From the NCBI GenBank assembly GCA_027603065.1, contig JADGJP010000040.1, forward strand, positions 154,630-218,629: a DNA stretch of 64,000 nt, in the 5' to 3' direction. The position numbers were made by a program, and so were the translations under genes. Each line of letters starts with the position of its first letter. Within the stretch, counting starts at the first letter, position 1. Below, piece by piece: positions 1 to 12,794 of the stretch. The stretch is from Geranomyces variabilis (Eukaryota; Chytridiomycota; Chytridiomycetes; Spizellomycetales; Powellomycetaceae). The notes beneath the pieces were generated by a model, which saw only the letters and a list, made by a program, of their open reading frames with translations, searched no databases and was not told where the DNA came from.

Positions 1-1977
1 TCCTCACGCCGGCAAACGCGGCTAACCGCCTTGGACCTTATTTCCCTTTGCGGCATGGACGAGAATCCCAGACGCTTCCTTCACATGCCCGAGGAGGATT
101 TGGATATCCTCGTATCGCAAGTAAAGGATCAGTCCTTGAAGCTCGCGCTAGGATTTGGCATAGGACTGCATCATGCCGGTCTTGTGGAGACGGACCGAAA
201 GATTTCTGAGGAGCTGTTTGTAAACGGCAAGATCCAGATTCTCATTGCCACAAGCACGTTGGCATGGGGAGTCAACTACCCGGCCCATCTTGTTGTTATT
301 AAAGGCACCGAATTCTACGACGCCAAGGTGCGAGGCTACGTGGACTTCCAGATCACGGACGTTCTTCAGATGATGGGTCGTGCGGGACGACCTCAGTTCG
401 ACGATTCCGGAGTTGCTCGTATTCTGGTCCAAGACGTGAAGAAAAACTTCTACAAAAAGTTTTTGCATGAGCCATTTCCTGTGGAAAGCAGCCTTCATAC
501 TTGCCTCCCCGACCACCTGTGCGCTGAAGTGGTCAGTGGGACGATTAAAAGCAAGCAGGACGCCATGGACTACCTGACATGGACATACCTGTATAGGCGC
601 CTCCAAATGGTAGGACTAAATGCGGTTTACCTCACTGGGAACTCCCTTCACTAAAACTACGTTTATTTACAGAACCCAACTTTCTACGGAGTTGAAGACC
701 CATCTCCGGAAGCTGTCAGCGCATACATGTCGAAGCTCGTCGAAGACACCCTCCAAGCTCTTCAGGATTGCGCGTGCGTGCAAATTGAGGGCGAGTTTTA
801 CGTGGCACCGACCATTTACGGCAAAATCGCATCCTACTACTATCTTCACTACACTACCATAAAAGTGTTGACAAAGCGACTAGGGCCCGGCTATCGGGCG
901 CCGACGGCCGCACTGACAAATGGCTCGAGGAAAGCCGGCGACGGCGACTTCCCGGAACTGCTCCGAGTTCTTTGCGACGTTACAGAGTACGACGAGCTGC
1001 CAGTCCGGCACAACGAGGACAAAATGAATATGGACTTGGAAAAGCTACTGCCAGTGGCGATCAATTCTTCTAGCGCCAACGCAGAGCCTTCGACATTTGC
1101 CACGACAAACTTTTACGAATACGACAATCCGCACGCAAAAGCGTTTTTGTTAATGCAAGGGCATTTGACTCGACAACGTTCTATGCCATGCGCGGACTTC
1201 TTTACCGACACGGTATCTGTGTTGGATCAGTCTATCCGCGTGATGCAGGCCATGGTGGACATCACTGCTGAGGATGGGCATCTGTCGACATGTCTGGGAA
1301 TCATGAACATGATGCAATGCGTTAAGCAAGCTCTTTGGCCTACCTCCTCGACGCTATTGACCCTACCAAGAGTGGACGAGTCGATGCTCTCTTCGTTCAA
1401 GCACAAGGGACGCACACTAGAGTCCGTTGCGGACCTGATGCAGCTTGGTAGCCGCGAGTTGAACGACGTGCTGGCCAAAGCCGGCATGTCGCCTGGCCAT
1501 CGTGAGGAAATCAAGCGCGTGATTGGAAGTATGCCACTAATCGAGCTCAAAGCCCGCGTGGAAGGTGCCGTGGAGAAGATTCCGGGCCTTTGGGGTGTAG
1601 AACGCGGACAGCAGTACGAGATTCGTGTCGATGTTGTGCGCAAGCGGCCGTTCCACGATGTTGCTAAAGACAAGGACCAGGGCCACCAGCAGCACCGGGT
1701 GTACTCACCCAAGTTTCCCAAGCCGCAGTACGAAGGGTATTGGGTCATTCTCGGTGACGTCGCGGAAGACGAGGTTGTTGCTCTCAAGCGCGTAGCCGCG
1801 CCTGGTTCTCAACGCGACGCTGGAAGTAAGGCGGAGCAGGCCACGTCCCGGATGAAAAGCGTGCTCAAATTCGTCGCCCCCGAAGAACCGGGCGAAATTG
1901 ATTTAGTAGTATTTGTGGTCTCGGACGCGTATGTTGGTCTCGATCAGACCTCAAAGATCCGTGTGCTAGTAAAGTAG
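1..1977 (+). CDS. ASCC3: ASCC3/Slh1-type Ski2-like RNA helicase, C-terminal part (5' end outside window)
   Basis: The gene runs in from the left edge; the frame is open from base 1. Exons are <1-609 and 673-1977 with a 63-nt intron that has a CTAAA branch-like site. The visible part is the second helicase cassette: RecA2 motifs ([15 protein letters not shown]), the winged helix ([16 protein letters not shown]) and a C-terminal Sec63-type region ending in a beta-sandwich. Retention of an intact MGRAGRP motif and overall sequence favour ASCC3/Slh1 over its paralogue Brr2/SNRNP200, whose second cassette is degenerate. In known organisms this helicase works in the ASC-1/RQT complex that splits collided ribosomes, and in alkylation repair in animals. 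It is convergent with Aquarius; the two stops are about 55 bases apart. Family assignment is firm; function is by homology. Confidence 0.94.
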
Positions 1978-2031
1978 CCTTTCCCCAATGTAATTACAAC
2001 GTAGCTATGCTACAGATTTTCCTATCGTGCT

Positions 2032-5000
2032 CTATTCGTCGACCTCCATCTCCTCCGCACTTTCTCCTGCGGCCGAGTCCGCATTTTCCGGTGACTTCGC
2101 CCTACCCTGCTTCAATGACTCGATGTGCTTTTTCACCATCGCTGCTACATGGGCACCCATTTGCTGGACCCCCTGAACGGCCAGGGTGCGTTTACCGAGA
2201 GCCTTCGATTCCGGTACCCACTTGCCCTTGTCCTTGGCCTTCTTTCCTGGAACTAGGCCCGTCGAGTCGACCTCGCGGTTTTTAAAATCGGTGAAGGTCT
2301 CGCCATTGCGGAGCCACAAGACATCCGATGGTCGCCGCTCCGTCAAGATGTTGTAGACGGGGGCAAGTTCATGGCAGCTTGCGAACAGTGGAACGCGACA
2401 AAAAACGTACAAGCCAAGGCGCGCGCGCGACATGGCTACTATCAACCGACGCACGTCGCGCAGGTGACCGACTGTCTTGGTGCGGACCAGCGAAAGGAGA
2501 ATGTAGTCGTTTTGTTGCCCCTGATATTTGTCCACAGTGGCGACGCGATGAGGGTTGCCGAACAGCGGATTCCAAGAGCATCGCTTTTCCAGCACGTCGA
2601 GAATGAGCTCTTTCTGACCATTGTAGGTGGTGAGAATAGATATTTTCTCGGCGGGGTAACCGAGCAAGCGCATGTATTGATACGTGGCGACAACGTATTC
2701 AGCCTCGCCGAGATTTTGAATAAAGTGCGGCCTCGGTTCGGTCTCCCCACTGTTCATAAAGTCCACGACATTGACGGCTTGATAATCGAAAGCGAAGCCC
2801 GGGTTAGCCAATTGATACTCCTTATTTTGCAGAACATTCGGGAGGTTTTGTAGTTGACTGTTGTATTTCCATTGAAACAGTTCGGCGAGCGAACTTCTCG
2901 CACGTCCCTGTGCGTCCAGTTGAATGGTCGGCACACCAAGCCGAACGAAACGAGCAAACAGTGACTGTTCCATGTTGCCGTAGCGCTGGAAAGCCATGTT
3001 CTTGACAACAGGCGGGAGCTGATTGTGGTCGCCGATCAATACCACGCGTTTGAGGCGACTCGCGCCGGTGTCTGGGTCAGAATTTTGCAGGAGCAGCGGG
3101 ATGAACGTCTCAACTTCCAAAATTTGTCCAGCTTCCTCCATTATGACATTGTCGTACTTGAATCCAAGCTCGACGAACTCCCGGCGTTTCAGAGCCGCAT
3201 GCGTGCATGTCATTGCAACAATTTTGGCCTCCTTCACCAACAGATAGTTCGACCGGTCGTGGCTTGACCGGAGTAGCTCAAAAGCCCTGATTTCGTCCAG
3301 TTCGTCGAACATATTCTTTATATGCCGCCAGCAGCCGTGCGCAATGTCGAGCAAATCTTGGAAGGACGCGTCTGGCGGAAAGAGGGGTTGAGGCGCATCC
3401 GCAAAGTACGCCTCAAACGGAAAGCCAGCGATTAGCGCTTCCGTCGCTCCGGATTGATCTTCGCCGCCCGATGCAGCGACCGTGACTTTGTGAATATATG
3501 GCTCCCAACGGCTGAGAATGTGGTACAGGTAGAAATACCCAGCCGTTTCGCAGGTGTGGCCGTGCGCTCCTTGAATCTCAAGACTCTGCGCCAACCTATC
3601 AACTTCGCCAAGTAGCTGGATCCGTTTTTCGAGAAATGCGTTGACGCGACCATATTTGCCCCAACTTCCAGCGTTCGCAAGCTCCAGTTCCTCCTGACCG
3701 TGGCCCAGTCGCAGAATGTGCCGCGGGTCGATATCGAGACCGGCAATTTTTTCGAAAAGCTGATTGAGGGCGGTGTTACTGTGGGTGATAATCAGAGTGT
3801 GCTGTTCCGGGAAGTTGTGATACAAATTGGCAATTATCTGCACGGCTACATCCGTTTTACCGGTCCCGGGCGGACCCACAACCAAAGTAAGTCCTAGAGA
3901 TGTGCCGGCGTAGATAGCTTCCACTGTGATCCGCGATAACACCGAAAGTCAACGCTTGGCAAGAGCAAAACAATCAAAAAAACGTTACTCCCGCTTACCT
4001 TGCGTCGGAGTAAATCGCACGGTGTTTGTCTTGGCGGTATCCTCAGGATACGGTCCGACGTTTTCCGTTTTGTAGGACCTAACGACAATGGCATCGCCAT
4101 GATCGGGCTCACTCAGATCGCCCAGTTTCCGCTTAACACCAGTAGCGACCGATGTGTCGGGTTTCCGATCGCTGCTGCTGTTTTCCGTGTCTAGGGCGTC
4201 ATATAACGACCTCGGGAAAGTCAGAACGTACGGCGGGCTGGGCTGTTCCTGCTCATTACCCGAGCTAATAATAAGACGCTGCAATTGAGGGAGGACTTTA
4301 GCCCAATGCGTTTCTACAACTCCGAGCATGAGCGTGCAACGTACTCTGTCGGGGAATGCCTCTTGAAGATGTTCCCAGTCCAAAAAGGTGTCGCGAAAGT
4401 CGATAGTCCTTACAGGGTTGGCGATTTTTGTATAATGTGCGCTTCCACGGTCTCCATAACCAAGAAAAACGTTGTGAAGCCAGGCCGGGACCACCAAATC
4501 GCTCTGCATCAAGTCGCGAATTGTGTCTAAGACCGCTTTGAAGTTATTCTCCTGCGGTTTCCGCCGTACGAGAACATTGAAAGTCGAATAAACGTCTGCT
4601 TCTTTGCGCTCGACACGAGCCATGTCTAGTTGATACTGATTTGGGTCCAGGCCGACGCGGAAGGACCGTCTGAAGCCTGTGATGCGCGGTCTGCCTTGCC
4701 CTTCGGTCGGAAATTTAGCGCTTGCCAAGTCCTCCACTGGTCGGCCGTCGTCTCCAAGAACGTGTGTAACTTCGCAGCCACGAACGGATTTAAGACCAAA
4801 CCGTCTGCGGAAAACCGATCCTTCGCTGCTATCTTCAGAAGCGGGCAGCTCATGATGCGCCTGACTCTGATCTTCCATTTTGATGGTCAAGAGGAAAAGG
4901 ACATCGTGAGGCCGTATGGACTCCCATTCCCTACAAATTGAATCGGTAAACTTCGAAATGTTGATAGAGACATCGGCTTTGACAAAGCCGGGCCTCGATT

Positions 5001-7129
5001 CGCCGAGCTTCGGGGGCCCTACATCCAAAATCTGGAACTGAGCATTCCGACTTGTTAGCGAGCTGGGGGAAATGCGACATCTTGGCAAGCACACTACTCA
5101 CTGATTCAATCAAAGCCCCCATCCGCGCCCATCCTTCAAATTTTGTTTGCGGCCGACCACCTCTCAGATCCACGTTACAGCGCGGGGCTAGACGCCGTAC
5201 TACGTCTTCAATATCCTGTCGGATCTCGTAGGTGCTTTCCAACCGGAAGAGCGTAAAATTGCGAAGCAGGTAGTCGTGGATGGTCAAAAATTGCAAGTTC
5301 AGCTTGGGAATTGCTAAACAGTGAGTGTTGGAGAATTGCTGTGTTCCCGGAACCGTCGTTTCATCAAATAGCAGGTCCTGGATGTGCGACATGAATCAGT
5401 AACGGTAGTTTTGGGAGGCCAAAACGGCAGAGTCCAGTACCTCATCGGGGTATAGAGGCATGTTGTTAATGGACTCAAGTTGGCTAGGGCGCTTTTCGTA
5501 AACGGAAACCAGCAACTCGAGGAGAAACTCCTTTCCAAAGTCGTGTTCGTCAACGAGATCGCGGGTCCGAAAGCCACACAGTTCACAAAGTGAATGCAAA
5601 GTCTCTTCGCCCACTTTATTTAAAGCAGCGTGCAGATCTTCTCGTTGCTCGATATTGCCCACATTTGCCAAGGCAAAATCTTCCAATTCCTCCCGTGCGT
5701 AAACGAAGGCCATCTTCTGCAAGCCTCTGACTTGCTCGTAGTGTCGACGCGTCGTCTCGGTTGCGGAAAGCGCGGCACCAGTGAAATCATCAATTTCAAA
5801 GCGCTCGTAGTATTTCAGACGCTCCAGTAACAACACAAACAGCGCCCCGCTCTCCGTACCGCGCGCGCTCCAATCCAGTGGCATTGACAAGGATATGTCG
5901 CGGTGCTGATCCAAGAATGACCTACCCCGTTTAGCGAGAGAACTCACGTCGCACATTGGCACGACAAGGTGATCCTGCAGCAAAACATTGAAATGGCGTC
6001 GCGTGGGCAATTGCGCTTCCAAATCGATCATCAACTCCAGGAATCGCTCGCAGTAGGGTATCGCATCAACGGGGGCGTCTCCCACTTCGGGAATGGACTT
6101 CAAGACACGGAAAAACGACTTTATCAAGGTGGACAAAAACGTCCGATCAAACACCATCTTCTCTTTGGCCGATGCCTTGGCTGTCAAAAATTCCCGTTAA
6201 TTAACAGGTCGAAATTGCGAAATTTGTGAGCAAAACGCACTTGTGCCTTCCAGTTTTGCTTGCGCCCGCTCCCAGAGATTTTGACGCTCCGGATGGCGAA
6301 TCAATTCGCGCTGCCTCCTCTTATCCAAAATCGTGGACCACGTTGAAATAGTCACCAGCCGCATGCATTCGTTTCGGACTGTGGGATTTTCCAGCGACTG
6401 GAACATTTCCACCACGAAAATCAACAAAAATCGCCGCAATTGTAAACTGAGATTGGGTCCTTTCCCTCCGTCCTCAGAGACCAGAAGGTTGAGGATTCTG
6501 GTGACGAGCCCGGAGAATCGTGTAGTGTCGTTTCCAAAGATATCCCACACGCCCGTGACACGCTGGCGGAATTTTTCGTTCACCATCACGACAATGGAAA
6601 GCACATGGGCAGGTGATGACTTTGTTTTGCCCTTGATAGTCTTTGGTACGAACGTTGGCCAAAGATACTATGCACATGGATTGGGTGGGTGAGCGAATCA
6701 TCTCAATTGCAGAGTGCATGGAATTCGTAAATGCTTTACCTTTTCCAAATACTGGCTAAATTCGAGCATCATAACTTTGCGGAGTGAGAACGAGCTTTGA
6801 TCCAGGTGAAGTTTCCACACCTGCTCCACAATTCCCGTATCCTCCATTGGCCCATCCGAATTAGTATCGTGCCAATGCTGCTCGGCGAGTTTTGTTATCT
6901 CGTCGTGTTCAATCTCCTGCACAGTCGGCGCGTACGGTTCTGCAATCTGCGACTTCTTCTCCTTTGCTGGAGGAGCTGCTGATTGCGGCGTCTCGGCAAC
7001 AGCATCTGGAGTTACGTCCTCCATGGGTGTCGGCTCACTAACAGGCGCGAGTTCAAGCTCAGCAGGCGGGTCGGCCTCCGGAACACTAAAGAAGCCCAAA
7101 TCCGCCGTTGAGCGTGCCGGTCGTGACAT
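2032..7129 (-). CDS. AQR: Aquarius, intron-binding spliceosomal SF1 helicase
   Basis: Six exons (7129-6740, 6667-6241, 6180-5441, 5377-5102, 5037-3999, 3923-2032) give 1587 aa; human AQR is about 1485. Introns are 60-75 nt. The N-terminus carries the AQR motif LEFSQYLE, followed by the armadillo-like region ([34 protein letters not shown]). The SF1 helicase core has Walker [10 protein letters not shown] near residue 974, motif II MEEAGQ near 1220 and GDHNQLPP near 1256, then [22 protein letters not shown] and [10 protein letters not shown]. The last 80 residues are Lys/acidic and probably disordered. The family binds the intron upstream of the branch site in the spliceosome. An intron-rich gene set such as this one fits a functional copy. 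Confidence 0.97.
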
Positions 7130-7382
7130 AGTTCAACAAGGACTGAGGATGCGGTCACCGGTTTTGGAAAAATGCTGCGATCTTTGCGAGGCCTGGACTA
7201 GGGGCAAGTGCATTGAGCGACGCCACGCCGCTGCGCCGCGCGAGACTCGAGTGGCGCAGTTTTGACAGGTCTTCACTAGTAACTTTTAAAACATGCATAT
7301 GCTTTTCCTTCGCCCGATTCTCTCTCTTTGTAAAATACATGTATGTATAGGGTGCAGTGCAAGCTTGACTTGCGCTACTGTT

Positions 7383-10300
7383 TTATGTGGCAAAGCTGAC
7401 TGCCTTCGATCCGACAATCGCTGGCAACTGATTGCCAGTAACCCCGGCATGTGCGACGGGTTGCATAGGCGGAACGTGACGAGCCTCAATGTTGATTGCC
7501 AAACGGCGCGGCACCTCGGCAATTGCAAGGACTTCCAAGTTCCGGATCTGCTTGTCACTGTGTTTACCTATCTGGCGCAGCTTGTTGATTTCCCTGTATT
7601 TTGATAGCAGTCAGTGGACAGGCAGTGGCCTCCAAAACATGCGGCAAGGCGTACCCTATTAAGCGGCGGTTGACCATGACCGTTCCGACGGAATCCAGCC
7701 TGAACTTGGCTGCGTTATTTTCTACCATTCTTCGCAGAGCCTTGACGCGTTGACGAAGGACCTGCTGCTGCATCTGATCTTCCCTTGCAACCTCGCTATC
7801 AACTTCAACCAGCGTCAACTCCTCGTTTGGCAACCCTGCGAGGTATTTGCTTGCCATGCGGCTGACTGCTGCTCGTAATACTGCCGAATCTTGTAAGTAC
7901 GTGATCACGCCATGAATGTCTGTGCTGAAAGCTTTGATCTGGTGCTGTAACTGATGAGCCTTCCGGTGCTGAATGGAGTAGTCTGTCTTGGTAACCCCAA
8001 GCTTGTCGGTCAAGTCTTGTATTGACACCTTAAAAGCTGCCTTGTGCGCAGATAAGGCCTCCAGCGAGTTGTTGATGTCTTTGATATGTCCAGTCATGTC
8101 TCGAATGTGATTTTCTCGGGGTTCAACTTGCTCTTTCAGTTCTTTAATCTTGGCATCCAAGACAAACTTAAACTTTTCCAGCTCCTGATTCTTTTTCTTT
8201 AAGTCGTATACACGCCGCTCCTTCTCCTGGATAGCAATGTCGCGCTCGGACATCTTTGAAAGCAACTTGTGAGCTGTAATTTGCGGAACGTTTTGATTCA
8301 GCGTGATAACTTACATCGCCCTTCAGCAGCGAGATTTCCTTTTCCAGAGTTTCAATCACGCCTCTCAGTCGCTTCTCATCGGCACGCATCCTCGCCGTTT
8401 CGATTCGATTGTCATCGATATCTTTGGTAAGGGTATTAAATTTCTTTCGCATAATTCCGTTCTCTCCTTTCAAGCGCGCGCCGTCTTCTCTTTCCGCAAG
8501 GAGCTTGCGCTGATAACGTTGATGTAGCCGTTCGATTTCAGTGTCGATGTCTTCCTGCACTTGTCGCTGTTCCTCAATGTGCTCAGCATATTGCGTGCCC
8601 ATTCTCGCTCGGAGCTGTAAAGTCAGTTTAGTAGCAAGCCGTGATGAGGTTCTCCAATGTCCTTCCACAACAAACCTTGTCCATTTCAGCCGTTTTCTGC
8701 TCCAGTCTTGATTCCCACAAGCCCTGTGCTTCCCTCAAAGTCGCTTGAAGCTCCTGTTCACGCATGGTGGTATGCGCTTGCCAGGTTGCTTGCATTCGGT
8801 TAGTTGCGCTCTGTGCATCCTGATACTTGTCGTATTCGGCCATCAACTGCTGACTGTACATTGCCTCACGGTCCTAACAAGCCAAGGCATGAGCCAATTG
8901 AGACGTTGATGTGGGCGCTGAAACCATATCCTACCTACATGTAGCTCGGCCGCGTGTTTGTCGACCGCTCTGCTGATGGCCTCCTCATGCATAATTTCCA
9001 GTTTCTCCTTGTCTAGCCGCAGCGAGGACGTTGTCTTTTTCAGCATATCGAGCTGATCCATAAAGCGTTCCGTCATTTCTTTCAATTTTTCGTTGAAATT
9101 CATATCTCGAAGCCGCAGTTGATATTCGTGCTCTATCTGCAGCTCTTCTAGGGATCGCGCAAGCTCCGAAGCTTGAATTGTCTTTTCTTCGAGATCGGAT
9201 TTTGTTATGAGAACCTTTCGTCCGAAATTAGAGTTAGTTTAAAATGAAAGGGCCATGAACAGCATGGGAGACTGCTCTCACCTCGTCTGCATACAGATTG
9301 AGCCTTTCTTTTTTGAGACCTCGTTCCTCCTTTTCCGAAATGGCAAACGAGTAAAGGATGCCGTCCTCCGATACGGTAAACAAATATTGGTCATCGTAGG
9401 AAACTCGCATCATGGTAACTGCTCCGCCATGAGCAACATGTTCTTGAAAGTCATCAGGGTGCCCGGAAAGTGGAAATCGGAGAGACCTAACCGTGCCGGA
9501 TTGTGTGCCTGATACGAAAGCATATGTTAGCGCACAAGGTCACCAATAGATAAATGCAGGAGGCAAACAAACCTGCAAACAGCATCCGTCCAGAGGTCGA
9601 CAGAACTATTTGCGTAAGCACCTGATCGGACTCCATCTCTAATGTAACTGTAGATTCTGTGATTTCCTACAGTTGCACGAGGACCGTTAACGCCTGCCCT
9701 GCGGATGTGTTGCTAATGAGGTTGGTAAGATTCCGCACCTTAAGTGTCCGGTCGGCGCCCACTGCCCACATGGTTTTCCCATCCGCAGATGTTATCGCAC
9801 AGCTATATGAAGTGCTCTTCAAGATATACTCGTTGTCGCGTTTCAATTCAGCAAGGTTCCAAGAGTAGACAGCTCCATCAGCGCCCGCTGACACGAGATA
9901 TGCGTCGTTTGGCGTCCAACAAAGCGATTTGATGCGACCATTATGGCCCTTAAAGTTTGCAACATTATCGCCGGTCCAAGTGTTGAAAATCTGAATTATG
10001 TTTCCATGCGTCGCGGCGAAAAGATGGCCACCTGTCGAAAATCGACACTACACACAGGCAAAGATGAGTCACAAATGATCTGTAACATATTTCGACTGCT
10101 TCGTACCTCGCGGCAGCCACGAACGCCAACTTCTCGAAAGACGCGGAGGTCATCCAGCAAAATGGTGTTTAAACGCAGCTTGTCGTTAAAACCGATGAGC
10201 AGGTGTAGACCACTTGGATGCATCGAGACAGAATGAGGCTCTTCATTATAGATTTTCACGAGCTGACATGTGTTGCTGAGGTAGTTCCAAATGCGTATTG

Positions 10301-11776
10301 ACCGATCCGCACTACAAGTGACGACCAACGGTTTTCGAATGCAAACATCTATGCTGATGATGGGGCCCTGATGGTAAGGCTGGCCTAGCGGCACAAACTT
10401 TGGGTCTTCGCCCTACAAAGCGCAAGCAGCCATCGTAAGAACGAGCAAAAAAAATGCACGCAGAAAGGCATTTATTACCTTGAGGCCCTTTTGTTCTGTA
10501 AGGTTGAACCTGTATATTTGCCCGTTCTCGGCCTCAAGAATCAGCACCTGCTCCGCGGCGTTGCCAATAATTGTGCGCACGTGCATGTCCTCGTTGACTG
10601 GGATTTTTCTGATGAGCTTGAAGGACACTTCCATTGGGTTGGAGTCGTCGCTATATCGATCGTACACGTCCAGCGTGCCAGTGCGACCGACGCTCACAAA
10701 ACCAATGATAAGACTAAAAATGCTCGATATGTTCAGCTGGTGGTCGAGGCGCTGAACAACGACGCCACTGTCAAGAATAAGAATTCCTTGACTGCGTGTG
10801 CCAAGTACAAGTCTGGAAGTGGATTGTTGCAGCCACGCATGGCAGGTGACTTCCTACAAGAAGGAAAAGTTCCTGCATTTTAGCCCACTATCGAATCGAG
10901 AGCTTGCGTGAGGCATGGTTGTCACCATACATAAGTTCCAATCCCGTGCAAGGGACTTTCTACCAATCCGCCTTCCTGGTATCGATACACTTTTGCCGAG
11001 TTATTTGCTAGCGTGCATATCTCGGTCTCGTCGCACGGATTGATGCTCATTTCATGGCTGCTTCCATCGTCCTCTTCAACGCTGCTTGTACTTAGTGTGG
11101 CAAGTAGCTTTCCCTTCTCCCACACGTAGAAGTGCAGCTGCCAGTCTGGTGCCCCTCCTTGAGCTGCCAGGTACTTGGTATCGGACGAGAAAGAAAGCGC
11201 GACAAATTCCTGCGTCAATTGCCCGATGAGTCTGACTGGAGCCGCACTTTTGAATCAAAAGCATTTTTCCCCCGCACCTTGGACGCACAGTTATCCGAGG
11301 CGTTCAAAGACCGCCGCTTCTTTGATGAGTAACCCTCGTAGACCGTGACCACCGGACGAGTGCCGGAGCGCTCGATTCGCGTCATTTTCGGGCTCACGTC
11401 CCACGGCGCTCCCTTTTCGGCCGCCGCAAAAAGTCTCCGGTCCAAGGAAAGCGTAAGTGCGGTAATTGCATAGCCGTTGCATGGCGTGTACCGCTGTGTG
11501 CCTGCCTCCACATTTAATGCTATCCATGTACTTGGTCAGCAAGCGACATGCCGAACAGCCTAAAAATATCCAAGATACGCGTATAATCCTACCAATGATA
11601 TTGCATCCCGCCGAGTACATCAAGGTATGCTGGTCGACATAATGGATATTTGTCCGAATCTGTGTGTTGATGCCAAAAACATGGCTAACCGGAAGCGAAT
11701 GGTTAAGAAGTTGCGCTAAGGGAAATGAGAGATTGTGTCTAGCCCCCTACCTGTATGACACGGAGGCGATTGACAT
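7383..11776 (-). CDS. CFAP57: CFAP57 (WDR65), WD-repeat and coiled-coil axonemal protein
   Basis: Fourteen exons (11776-11751, 11684-11593, 11519-11289, 11235-10931, 10853-10479, 10412-10107, 10047-9739, 9666-9573, 9508-9282, 9214-8939, 8873-8676, 8614-8315, 8253-7655, 7593-7383) give 1182 aa; human CFAP57 is about 1250. The first 640 residues are WD repeats with family-specific blocks (RKPLVVTCSADRSIRIWNY, SAGADGAVYSWNLAEL). From about residue 655 it is coiled coil, with the very conserved block DLKKKNQELEKFKFVLD. CFAP57 anchors inner-arm dynein g and the modifier of inner arms to axonemal doublets, so this gene by itself argues for a motile flagellum. The intron at 11236-11288 (53 nt) is the least certain; the N-terminal 26-nt exon is supported by the match to the family start. 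Confidence 0.95.
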
Positions 11777-12794
11777 TGCGCGCGACGCAGGGATGTAGTT
11801 GACAGGGCGAGTTTATCTTATTTACAAAATGAGTGGAGTGGCAGGACGGACGGAGCTGTCGGAAATGCGTTCGGACGACGCGACGACGCGACGCGAGGAG
11901 AGAACGACGCGACACTCGTACGTAAGCAGCCTGCGCAGCCGAACCTGATCAGCTTGACCATTGGCCAATCCGGCAGCTCTGAACCTAAAATGCTGTCCAA
12001 CTGTCGCTCAGTCAGCACCCGCACGGGAGCTCGACGATCTATACGGAAGTACGCTCTCGCGTTTTGTAGGAAAAGAACATCTCCATAACGCGAAAATTGC
12101 CAGCTCCAAAGAAGATGTTTTGAAGGAACAGGATAATTCATGATCACACGGTCTTAGACATGCGGGTGCGGATGTTGCTGTTGCTCGGCTGGGGCATTTG
12201 TTTAATTTGCGGGAGGTAAGCCTCGTCACCCGAGCACATCGTGACCCAAGGAAGCCCAGACTCCATGCTGATTATGGAATGTCTGTGTCAAGGGGGCCGC
12301 CTGTTTTGTGCTTTACGTGCTACAACCGTGTAATCTATCCGCTGCACCGGGCTGCAGCCTCGTTTCTTGCAATGAACGGGACCCCTCGCACGCACGCGTT
12401 TGGCTGTCTGCTTACGACGGGCTGCTGTTTATTACGCGAACGCGTCGGGCGTTTTGTTTGCGTGAGCTTCCTTCTGCTTCCTTCTCTCGCTCGCCCCGCT
12501 CACCCACCCAACCCACTACAGCATACCCAACGCTACGGGCCAGACGCTGATGACGGGCGAGCTCCTCATCATCGGTTTTGCGCTTATATAAAAGACTGTC
12601 TGGCCCCGCCCGCTCGCGAGCGCTGGTCCCCATTCTGTCTGTCATCTATTTATTTATTCTTGTCGCCCGTCCTCGGTTTGCCGGCAAGCCGCACACGCCT
12701 CAATATTCTCACCACCACCGAGCTCAAGTTTTGTTGGTCGACAATTAGACACTATAGACACTAAACAATTTACATCGGGTGCTTGCCAATAAAA
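11777..12794. other. Divergent intergenic region between CFAP57 and the bZIP gene
   Basis: About 1 kb with no supported gene; short open frames on both strands show no family features. A short CGACG-rich tandem run lies at about 11872-11912. The right part is CT-rich and holds a TATA box for the bZIP gene (listed separately). Confidence 0.6.
12585..12592 (+). promoter_or_regulatory. TATA box of the bZIP gene
   Basis: A TATATAAA match lies 203 bases before the bZIP ATG, preceded by a CT-rich tract. A start site about 30 bases downstream would leave a leader of roughly 180 nt. It is a sequence match only. Confidence 0.45.

Noticed and set aside
148-606. Minus-strand open frame of 152 codons across the ASCC3 exon
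   Set aside because: Antisense shadow of the helicase exon; it has no family features, while the plus frame carries the helicase motifs.
11818-12147. Minus-strand frame of 109 codons upstream of CFAP57
   Set aside because: Starts without a plausible context, covers the CGACG-rich repeat, and the conserved CFAP57 start lies downstream at 11776.
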